Both the position numbers and the translations under genes were made by a program. DNA of 6,285 bases from Verrucomicrobiota bacterium (lineage in GTDB: Bacteria; Verrucomicrobiota; Verrucomicrobiia; Chthoniobacterales; UBA10450). Shown here piece by piece: positions 1-6,120 of the stretch. The stretch is taken from assembly GCA_003221375.1 (NCBI GenBank), contig QHRI01000006.1, positions 1-6,285 on the forward strand. The letters run 5' to 3'. The notes below the pieces were generated by a model. The model saw only the letters and a program-made list of their open reading frames with translations. It was not told the DNA's origin and made no database searches. Positions within the stretch are counted from its first letter, which is position 1. Every line of letters begins with the position of its first letter.

Positions 1-866
1 CTGCCCGGTATAGACATTGTCGTGGATTAGGGCTGTGCCTCCACGGATTTGGCCTGCGGTTGCCGGGAAAGTGAAGTTGAAGGCGTTATTGTAAATCTCA
101 ATCGCTCTAACGCTTCTTTGTCGCCCGCCGCTTTCGGTTCCGTGAGTGTTAGCCAAGGCATTGTTAAAAATATTGTGCCGCGCTACGTATCTGCCTCCGC
201 CAAATGAATCAATGTTGCCTCCCGTCTGGACACCCGAATTGTTGTTAAAGGTATTGTCCTCAAAGAAGAAGAACTTGGATGTGCCAAAATAAGGCCGATC
301 AGCCCAGGAACCGTCCCCGTAGCTTCGTCCACCCCAGCCATTATGTTTTACTTCAATGCCTATCCCGGAATGGCTAAATGTGAATGTATTATGATCGGCT
401 ACCCCAAGCGCGCCCTCTATTTGAATAGCGGGGACAAGGAGATTAGTAAATGCGCAGTGATCAATTCTCATTGTCTGACTGTCGGACTCTGACCCGACAA
501 CCATTATTGCGCCGACGAAACTCTCCGAAGAGGCGACATTTTGGAATTCTATGCCGGTCATCCGGGAAGGCCGACTCGCTTGCAGAGTCCAATTTATAAT
601 AGATGACGATCGGCCCCGCGGAATGTTGTCCCTAATGATCGTTTGCCCAATTCCAGCACCTGCCAGCGTGATAGCTTTCGTCACATTCAGAGTTGAAGTC
701 CACGTCGCCGTGCCGGCTGGTATTGCCACCGTGTCGCCATTAGCAGCAGAAGCTATGACCGCACGAACATCAGCAAGGGAAGGACTAGCAGCATTAAAAG
801 TTGTTGCTTGCGCCGTGCTAGAACTGGCGAAAAGCAGCGCGGCAAGGATCGAATTCAGAATCGCAT
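1..866 (-). CDS. Secreted right-handed parallel beta-helix protein (N-terminal part, apparent frameshift at the start)
   Basis: The minus-strand frame is open from 987 to the left edge and the protein continues beyond it; about 289 residues are visible. It begins with an apparent signal peptide, ILAALLFASSSTAQA, followed by mature sequence ATTFNAASPSLADVRAV and NGDTVAIPAGTATW, typical of the cap and first coil of pectate-lyase-like beta helices. Repeated coil turns follow: MRIDHCAFTN, VADHNTFTFS, FFEDNTFNNN, VARHNIFNNA, EIYNNAFNF and LIHDNVYTG, with the aromatic and glycine-rich insert KHNGWGGRSYGDGSW. The fold is well supported; lyase, hydrolase or purely binding function is not, and no catalytic residues can be assigned. 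The only nearby ATG (866-864) is one base out of frame: ATG CGA TT, one missing base, then CTG AAT would give MRxLNSILAAL, a good signal peptide. In-frame alternatives are ATT 861, CTG 858, or a GTG at 987 with an unlikely 40-residue leader. It follows the membrane protein by about 184 bases. Confidence 0.85.
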
Positions 867-867
867 A

Positions 868-893
868 ATTCGCCCGCGGCCCGAACGGCGAAT
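868..893 (-). promoter_or_regulatory. Possible leader hairpin abutting the beta-helix gene start
   Basis: In the minus-strand transcript, ATTCGCC (893-887) and GGCGAAT (874-868) form a perfect seven-pair stem around a 12-base GC-rich loop, ending one base before the proposed ATG at 866. If it forms, it would cover the region where a ribosome would bind and could lower translation of the secreted protein. No T-run follows, so it is not a terminator. A seven-pair stem can occur by chance, and no conservation can be tested here. Confidence 0.25.
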
Positions 894-1050
894 CGGAATC
901 GGAAGACCGAAAGTGTCCCGCAGCGCCAGCGGTGTCACCATTGGTGCCTAATTGAATCCGAGCCAATGATTGGATCAACACTTCCACTTATCCGAGAGAC
1001 ACTTCAATTCCAAGAGATCAACCTACAAATGGTGCTGGGAAGATCGAACG

Positions 1051-2127
1051 CTAGGGCTCTCCTTCCGCATAAGCCCATTCCCTCTCCTGTTCTGATGCCT
1101 CATAGACGAAAGATTGGTGAGTCCATGGATATTCCATAGCAATTAGGTAGAAAATAAACCATACGAGACTAAGTCCTCTAAAAGAGGCCTCGGTCCAGTT
1201 GTAAAATACTGTGGCGGCAAGGAAAGCGAGCCGGAACCGGCCAAATTGGGAATCCCTGAGCAGTGCTAGGCGGATCTTCCGGAAAACTGCAATGATTAAT
1301 CCTGCCAGCATAAATAGGCCAATCAGCCCCAGGTTCAGATAGATTTCCAGATAGCCATTGTGCGCCTCTGTGGGATGCCACCAGTGCGCCTCCGATATTG
1401 TTTTCAACCGTTCGCCGAGCCAAAAACTTTCAAAACCCACTCCGAAAATTGGATTGGTCCGCAGCGCCAGCAAGTCACTCCAGAGTTCACCTCTCCCGGT
1501 TATCGTAGCCCCATGCCCGGTAAGGCCTACGATGTAACTATAAATTCCGAACATGAATTCTGTTACCGTTAACGTACCCACGAGCAGTAGTGCATACAGT
1601 CCGATGAACCTTTTGTTCACGAACGGCAGGCCGACTAGCATGATTGTCAGCATTCCGATCAATAGTGACAGGAAAGAAGTTTGACTGTTCGCCTTCCAAA
1701 TGAGCCACCAAATCATGTACAAGAAACCCAAGGTCAGAAGAAGTTCGTTTCGTCGAATCTTGCTCCGTTCGGTCTTTAAGGTTTGCAGCAAATGCCAGAA
1801 GAAAAACAGCCCCAGGATAAAGCAATCGACGCCCAGTAAGTTCTTGTTTGTGGTGACTCCGAAGTTGGAGCCGGTACCAGTCCAGGGATCGAATCCACGG
1901 CCCCAGTCGGGATAATATTTAATGAACAGGATCGAGAACGGAACCAGAATGTAAGCACATCTCTTCATCAACCTGGTTACTGCTTCCTCGGGGTCCGGTT
2001 CGGTAAGAACAATGAGGGCCATGATCGGATGACCAAGTATCTTGATCCATCGCTTAAAGGCTACGAACGGAAAGTCGGACCACGCAATCGCAATGAAACA
2101 ATATAGAAGAAATGCTATGAGCCATCG
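1051..2127 (-). CDS. O-antigen ligase/polymerase-like membrane protein (Wzy_C type), C-terminal part of a frameshifted gene (1051-2402)
   Basis: This is the main part of an inner-membrane protein of the O-antigen ligase/polymerase superfamily, which joins or polymerises lipid-linked glycans on the periplasmic side. Rebuilt with the upstream part, it would be 450 residues, a usual length. Numbering on the rebuilt protein: RWLIAFLLYCFIAIAWSDFP begins at 93, then FKRWIKILGHPIMALIVLTEPDP. Further hydrophobic segments lie near 150-164, 188-207, 221-236, 244-262, 266-294, 350-374 and 391-424. Between the last groups lies a periplasmic-type loop of about 55 residues with TGRGELW (302-308), GVGFESFW (321-328) and EAHNGYLEIYLNLG (346-359), the conserved core of the Wzy_C domain. 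FGVTTNKNLLG (181-191) is also typical. The first in-frame ATG is at 2022, but the frame is open to 2145 and clearly homologous from 2127. WaaL-like ligase and Wzy-like polymerase cannot be told apart here; the stop is TAG 1053-1051. Confidence 0.9.
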   Translation of the reverse strand, partial: RWLIAFLLYCFIAIAWSDFPFVAFKRWIKILGHPIMALIVLTEPDPEEAVTRLMKRCAYILVPFSILFIKYYPDWGRGFDPWTGTGSNFGVTTNKNLLGVDCFILGLFFFWHLLQTLKTERSKIRRNELLLTLGFLYMIWWLIWKANSQTSFLSLLIGMLTIMLVGLPFVNKRFIGLYALLLVGTLTVTEFMFGIYSYIVGLTGHGATITGRGELWSDLLALRTNPIFGVGFESFWLGERLKTISEAHWWHPTEAHNGYLEIYLNLGLIGLFMLAGLIIAVFRKIRLALLRDSQFGRFRLAFLAATVFYNWTEASFRGLSLVWFIFYLIAMEYPWTHQSFVYEASEQEREWAYAEGEP

Positions 2128-2402
2128 AGACTGACTTGCCTCCTGTTAAGGACGTAAACACCTGCGTCGATGAATGTGAACTGCACAGTAGCGTCGAGCG
2201 GATTTCCCTCGTCCACAGAGTTAAAGACTGTTGGCAAGCCCAAAGTGTCGAGCCATATCGCAACGGACCTTGATCCCAGGATCACCGTCCAAAGCACTGG
2301 GAGCCAAAGCGCGCCTGTTACATTTGGCCTTTCCCGAATGTCTCTTCGGTAGAGGAAGACAATGAAGGCGATCGTTATAAACAGTGCGAGGTTCGGGGGC
2401 AT
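2115..2402 (-). CDS. O-antigen ligase/polymerase-like membrane protein, N-terminal part of a frameshifted gene (1051-2402)
   Basis: This is the first 92 native residues of a polytopic membrane protein, starting at ATG 2402 (MPPNLALFITIAFIV). It contains a first hydrophobic segment at about 4-18 followed by the basic YRRDIRER, and a second at about 30-50 (ALWLPVLWTVILGSRSVAIWL). A long hydrophilic turn (51-70) with GLPTVFNSVDEGNPLD follows, then a third hydrophobic segment at about 71-86 ending in LNRRQVS. After Leu92 (codon 2129-2127) the frame yields DGS and a spurious TAG (2117-2115). Native coding continues in the neighbouring frame as RWLIAFLLYC. The start has no clear Shine-Dalgarno but is the only ATG before the first membrane segment. 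This fragment alone would be an inactive stub. See the C-terminal part for function. Confidence 0.82.
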   Translation of the reverse strand: MPPNLALFITIAFIVFLYRRDIRERPNVTGALWLPVLWTVILGSRSVAIWLDTLGLPTVFNSVDEGNPLDATVQFTFIDAGVYVLNRRQVSLDGS

Positions 2403-2533
2403 AGGGCAGATGTCAAAGATTCATCGCTGCGGGCAAGTTCCGGTCGGAAGGCACGCTGACGTGTCGCCAAATAAACCCGAATTTTGATCGGTCGCGGACT
2501 CGATCATCTCGCCTAATTTCTGGCGGTTATTCT

Positions 2534-2965
2534 TCAATCGAACTGTTCCAGGAATGCTTTCATCGCTTCATTCATGGGGACGCGCGGTTTCCAGCCGAGC
2601 TGCTCACGCAATTTGTTGTTCGAAAAACGGTTGCCTTTCCACTCTGCGGCGCAGCGTCTGCGATTAAACCTTTTGGGAAAGGGCCTACCAAATTTCGCGC
2701 AGAGTTCGCAAAGAGCAGAGAAAAAATAAGCTGCGCCGTAGGGAACATGAAAACACAAGAAACGGCCAACATGCTTGCGATAGGCGTCCAGAAACTGACG
2801 GCTGGTCAAGAGGTCGTCGTCGACGATATTGAAAGTTTCCCCTTCAATCCCCGGCTGCATACCTGCCAGAACGATAGCCTCGGCGCAATTGTCAACATAC
2901 GTCACCGGTAACTGGTTCGAACCACCTACGTGGAAGAAGAATCGAGATACGCGGAAACCGATCCG
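2534..2965 (-). CDS. NAD-dependent epimerase/dehydratase (SDR), C-terminal part of a frameshifted gene (2534-3555)
   Basis: This is the substrate-binding half of the same epimerase. In this frame the protein continues from the N-terminal part as RIGFRVSRFFFHVGGSNQ, then VTYVDNCAEA (218-227 of the rebuilt protein), the usual V/T-hx-V-D-D/N-x-A-E-A segment of sugar epimerases. It goes on with ETFNIVDDDLLTS at about 240-252, a hydrophobic stretch PYGAAYFFSALCELC, and the typical closing helix region NNKLREQLGWKPRVPMNEAM. The stop is at 2536-2534. Taken alone, the first usable start would be a GTG at 2905, giving 123 residues without a nucleotide-binding domain, so this fragment would not work as an independent protein. 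The join lies at the + strand run ccgcccgg (2963-2970): adding one base there restores a continuous protein of about 340 residues. A 131-base gap separates it from the membrane protein downstream. Confidence 0.85.
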   Translation of the reverse strand, partial: RIGFRVSRFFFHVGGSNQLPVTYVDNCAEAIVLAGMQPGIEGETFNIVDDDLLTSRQFLDAYRKHVGRFLCFHVPYGAAYFFSALCELCAKFGRPFPKRFNRRRCAAEWKGNRFSNNKLREQLGWKPRVPMNEAMKAFLEQFD

Positions 2966-3555
2966 CCCGGTAGGTCGCGATTTCCGGGACCGAAAACTGT
3001 GCCGGGTCGAAGTATGATAAAAGGAATTCCGCGAGCACGCCCGATATCCCGGACGATTTCCTCCTGCTTGAGCTTGCCAAAAGTATACGCATCGAAACGT
3101 TCCTCGGGTGATTCCTCGATTGGACTCATTTCGTCAAGCGGGGCTCCCCGCTCCATACGAAAATTTGAGTACACCGCAAACGAACTAACATTGACAAAGC
3201 GTCTCGGTTTGCCATGAGCCGCGAAGGCCTCCAAAAGGTTTTGCGTGGCGACAGCAGAGTTCGTAAAAGCGTCATCGAACGATTTGCCGAAACCTGCCGC
3301 TAAGTGATACACGAGCGAAACGTCGCGGACTGCGCGGACGCAGTCAGCCGGCGTTCTCAGGTCGCCTGTGACGATTTTAACTTTATCAGCCGCCTTCAGT
3401 CGAAGCAGTATCGCATTCAGGCGGTCGCGTTGGCTGGCGGGACGCACGAAGCATCGAATATTCCGACACCCATATTTGAGCAGAACCTCAACCACCTTAG
3501 CACCGATAAAGCCATTCGAACCGGTCACGAGAATGCCTTCATCAAAATGGCTCAT
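2926..3555 (-). CDS. NAD-dependent epimerase/dehydratase (SDR), N-terminal part of a frameshifted gene (2534-3555)
   Basis: This is the cofactor-binding half of an extended short-chain dehydrogenase. Starting from ATG 3555 (MSHFDEG), it shows the glycine-rich NAD loop TGSNGFIG at 11-18, GDLRTPAD at 64-71, VYHLAAG at 82-88, the serine segment NVSSFAVY at 122-129, and the catalytic pair Y157 and K161 in AYTFGK. The conserved LRPGTVFGPGNRD follows at 182-194. After P196 the frame goes wrong and ends at a spurious TAG (2928-2926). Correct coding resumes in the next frame at about 2965, so the two parts form one gene of about 340 codons, the normal family length. The frame is also open upstream to a TTG at 3585, but ATG 3555 puts the nucleotide-binding strand at the usual distance from the start. 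Members epimerise, dehydrate or reduce nucleotide sugars; the specific reaction is not determined. It follows the oxidoreductase after a 111-base gap. Confidence 0.88.
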   Translation of the reverse strand: MSHFDEGILVTGSNGFIGAKVVEVLLKYGCRNIRCFVRPASQRDRLNAILLRLKAADKVKIVTGDLRTPADCVRAVRDVSLVYHLAAGFGKSFDDAFTNSAVATQNLLEAFAAHGKPRRFVNVSSFAVYSNFRMERGAPLDEMSPIEESPEERFDAYTFGKLKQEEIVRDIGRARGIPFIILRPGTVFGPGNRDLPGGSVSAYLDSSST

Positions 3556-3666
3556 TGAATCCAATGTCGTTCCGTGCAAACCCAAAGATGCCGAAGAAGT
3601 TTCCGCCGTCGCTCCTGCTTCAAATCAGTCGCATCCAAGAACAATTGTGGCGAGGGTAAGTGAATG

Positions 3667-4926
3667 TCACAAGCCAGCCGATCTAGGAAGCGCCCAAGGC
3701 AACGGATCCATCGGATCAAAAGTAGTCGTCATCTTGTGATAGCCCCGCGTCTCCAAGGAATTGTGGATGGCCAGCACGATCTCTGTGTTGTGGAGACAAT
3801 ATTTAGGCGGCAGCCGGCATGCCCTTCGTTCCCTTAAGGACATCGCCAACTCCGCGGGTCCGAGGCAAAAATCGACCCTTTTCCTGAGGTGGAGAAACCG
3901 GGCCCGAAGACGGCGGGCAAGCGCCTTCGGCGAACCCAGCTTGCTCCTTGCGACATAGGCGTTGTTAGGTGGAAGGGCAAAGGGGTACTTTTTCCTCCAA
4001 GGCACAGCAATGGTCTTTGGGCCGATCCGGATGTTCCAGTCCCGCGTGATGTAAACAGGGGACTTTGGTTCCCACACATCGCGCGTGCTCAAAATCCCAT
4101 TATCACCAAAAAATCGCATCGAATGGTCGGAGCGAGCAAGCCAACTCGACGTCAACCTGGCAACGAGACCCGACTTAAATCTCAGACAGGCAACCGTCAA
4201 ATCAGGGGGTAAGGCTTCCACACCTGTCTCAGCCCCCAAGTCAGTGTACTGAGTGGTGGCGAAGGCTGTAACCGTGTCGACTGGGCCGAAAAACGCTGTT
4301 AACCAAGAAACCGGGTAACCTGCATGTTCAATCGTGCATCCAACCTCGAATTCATCCTTGTAGGGCCAATGGATACCTACTTCATTCATCCATTCCTTAT
4401 AGCGCGAGCGATAAATAAGTCCGCCATCCATCTCCGCGTACACAGCGCGGACTTTGCCGATGGCACCTTCTCGAAGAGCCCGCCAAATTGTTTGCGCCGT
4501 TTCAGCAAGAATTCGGGAGGGCGCAGAACTAATGGACAATCCTTTCTGTGCCGCTAGGCGCACGAGCTCCACGGCCTCTGGAAAGGACATCGCAAGAGGT
4601 TTTTCCGAATAGACGTGCTTGCCGGCCTCCAAGCACGCCTTCGAGATGACAAAATGGCTCTTGGGATTCGTTAGGTTAATCACCAATTTCACCGTCTTAT
4701 CATTTAGCATTGCATCAAGCGAACTGTAGTTTGGAACCGAATAGTACGTCGCGTAGGCTGCGGCTCGGCTGGTATTCCCGTCCACTACCCCCCTGAGTTC
4801 AAGAATGCGGTGGCGGGGAAGCGTGTTGAGGTAAAAGGCGGCAATATTTCCGCACCCGACAACCGCGATAGCTACCCGATCCGTTTCCCGCGTGCTCATA
4901 CTGGATTGACCAAACGCCTGTTCCAT
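3667..4926 (-). CDS. Gfo/Idh/MocA family NAD(P)-dependent sugar oxidoreductase
   Basis: Complete 419-residue protein with an N-terminal Rossmann fold (VAIAVVGCGNIA at 18-29), the acidic end of strand two at VVDG (47-50), and the family signature EKPLA at 108-112 with K109 expected in the active site. The C-terminal alpha/beta domain follows. Members oxidise or reduce sugar or inositol hydroxyls with NAD(P). The usual Asp and His of the catalytic helix appear replaced: the segment GCTIEHAGYPVSW at 196-208 puts Glu200 and Tyr204 where I would align them. It is longer than the 320-350 residues of WlbA/WbpB-type enzymes; the extra length is mostly a basic C-terminal region (about 330-350) and a tail after the last domain helix. 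ATG 4926 is 17 bases after the aminotransferase stop. A second in-frame ATG at 4899 (residue 10) is equally plausible because neither has a clear ribosome-binding site. By context it modifies a sugar nucleotide or precursor; the substrate is unknown. Confidence 0.93.
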   Translation of the reverse strand: MEQAFGQSSMSTRETDRVAIAVVGCGNIAAFYLNTLPRHRILELRGVVDGNTSRAAAYATYYSVPNYSSLDAMLNDKTVKLVINLTNPKSHFVISKACLEAGKHVYSEKPLAMSFPEAVELVRLAAQKGLSISSAPSRILAETAQTIWRALREGAIGKVRAVYAEMDGGLIYRSRYKEWMNEVGIHWPYKDEFEVGCTIEHAGYPVSWLTAFFGPVDTVTAFATTQYTDLGAETGVEALPPDLTVACLRFKSGLVARLTSSWLARSDHSMRFFGDNGILSTRDVWEPKSPVYITRDWNIRIGPKTIAVPWRKKYPFALPPNNAYVARSKLGSPKALARRLRARFLHLRKRVDFCLGPAELAMSLRERRACRLPPKYCLHNTEIVLAIHNSLETRGYHKMTTTFDPMDPLPWALPRSAGL

Positions 4927-4943
4927 TGCGGTAACGCCGACTG

Positions 4944-6089
4944 CTAGTTGGCTCGAACCGTTTCCGTCTGTTGGTACAAACTTGCAGGCTCATAGGAGAA
5001 AAAGCCGTCGATGCACTTTACGACGTAATCGATCATTTCAGTCCCCATCTCCGGATAAATCGGCAGGGATAGGATGCGGGACTGGTTAAAGCAGGAAACG
5101 GGAAAATCCTTGGGGACGTGGCCGAGATAAGAGTAAGCCGGGTAGAATGGCAGCGCCTTAGGATAGTTTAAGACAGTGGAGATGCCCGCCTCGGAAAGAT
5201 GCTTTCTCAGGGCATCGCGGTTCTCTGTGCGGACGACATAGAGATGATAAACGTGGTCGCGGCCACGCACGGCTTTTGGTGTTATAACATCCCCTACGTC
5301 TCCTAAAAGAGCATCGTAGCGAGCAGCAACATCCCGTCGTGCTGCTGTCCACGCCGGCAAATAAGGTAATTTCGCATTGAGAATAGCAGCTTGCAGCCCG
5401 TCCATCCGGCTGTTGATCCCTTCCATGACGTGATCACCCTTGCCGCCATGTCGCGCGAACGTTGCCATCCAGTCGGCCAATCGATCGTCATTGGTCACGA
5501 CGCAGCCGGCATCCCCGTAGGCGCCCAAGTTTTTGCCCGGATAGAACGAGAAGGTCGCAACGTTCCCGAAGGTTCCCACCAACTCTCCATGGTACTTGGC
5601 GAGATGCGCCTGAGCACAGTCTTCTATGACCCAAAGATTGTGCTTCTTTGCGATCGCCATAATTACCTCCATGTCCGCCGGCTGCCCGTATAGGTGGACT
5701 GGAATGATTCCAACCGTAGTCGGCGTGATCTTTCTTTCGATATCCAACGGATCGATAGTAAAGGTGTCCTCATCCGTATCGCAGAAGACGACCCGGCCGC
5801 CAGCTTGCGTGATCGTCTCGGACGTTGAGATCCAGGAATGTGCCGAGGTGATGACTTCATCGCCGTGACGCAGGCCCAGTGCCCGCAGTGCAATGTAGAT
5901 CGCGTCTGTACCGTTCGCGCACGAGACGCAACGTTGCACGCCTAGCGTTTTCGCCCACGCCTGTTCAAAAGCTTCGACCTGCCTGCCACGAATATAGGCC
6001 GACTCGGCAATTACTTTGGCTATAGCCTCGTCAATCTCGTCTTTGATGGACAGATATTGCGCGTGAAGATCAACAAATGGAATTTTCAT
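4944..6089 (-). CDS. DegT/DnrJ/EryC1/StrS family PLP-dependent sugar aminotransferase
   Basis: Complete 381-residue protein, a normal length for this family of nucleotide-sugar aminotransferases, which transfer an amino group (usually from glutamate) to a keto-sugar nucleotide in the cytoplasm. The start at ATG 6089 gives the classic N-terminus MKIPFVDLHAQY. The same frame is open further upstream, but that stretch overlaps the acyltransferase end in another frame and looks non-native. Visible motifs: CANGTDAI at 57-64 (cofactor phosphate binding), SAHSW at 82-86, VHLYGQPADM at 131-140, VIEDCAQAH at 154-162 with D157 expected to contact the pyridine nitrogen, and SFYPGKNLGAYGDAG at 181-195 with K186 as the expected Schiff-base lysine. 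All key residues are present, so the enzyme should be active. It resembles FdtB/QdtB/WbpE-type 3-aminotransferases, but the exact sugar cannot be read from sequence alone. Upstream spacing to the acyltransferase is 31 bases and downstream spacing to the oxidoreductase is 17. No strong Shine-Dalgarno precedes the ATG. Confidence 0.96.
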   Translation of the reverse strand: MKIPFVDLHAQYLSIKDEIDEAIAKVIAESAYIRGRQVEAFEQAWAKTLGVQRCVSCANGTDAIYIALRALGLRHGDEVITSAHSWISTSETITQAGGRVVFCDTDEDTFTIDPLDIERKITPTTVGIIPVHLYGQPADMEVIMAIAKKHNLWVIEDCAQAHLAKYHGELVGTFGNVATFSFYPGKNLGAYGDAGCVVTNDDRLADWMATFARHGGKGDHVMEGINSRMDGLQAAILNAKLPYLPAWTAARRDVAARYDALLGDVGDVITPKAVRGRDHVYHLYVVRTENRDALRKHLSEAGISTVLNYPKALPFYPAYSYLGHVPKDFPVSCFNQSRILSLPIYPEMGTEMIDYVVKCIDGFFSYEPASLYQQTETVRAN

Positions 6090-6120
6090 AGTAGTTTTAA
6101 TCGGAATTCGGACATCGGAA

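Noticed and set aside
551..868. Plus-strand open frame of 105 codons near the left end
   Set aside because: It lies opposite the signal peptide and first coils of the beta-helix protein, whose minus-strand frame gives a coherent exported protein. The plus-strand translation shows no recognisable domain.
941..972. Possible sigma-70-like promoter upstream of the beta-helix gene (TTGATC with a downstream AT-rich hexamer)
   Set aside because: The second hexamer matches only about half of the consensus and there is no supporting context, so I did not call it.
2485..2506. Inverted repeat tgatcg / cgatca with a 10-base spacer in the gap between the epimerase and membrane-protein genes
   Set aside because: The stem is only six pairs, and in the minus-strand transcript it is followed by A residues, not a T-run, so it does not look like a terminator. 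It may be chance.
2115..2970. Programmed ribosomal frameshifting as an explanation for the split genes
   Set aside because: Neither site shows a clear slippery heptamer with a downstream structure. These families are not known to me to use recoding, and a third similar lesion nearby favours simple base loss.
3368..3739. Plus-strand open frame of 123 codons
   Set aside because: It is antisense to the N-terminal half of the epimerase and the end of the oxidoreductase; no domain or start signal supports it.
3889..4212. Plus-strand open frame of 107 codons
   Set aside because: It is antisense to the well-supported oxidoreductase; composition is as expected for a shadow frame.
5391..5693. Plus-strand open frame of 100 codons
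   Set aside because: It is antisense to the aminotransferase core containing K186; no independent coding evidence.
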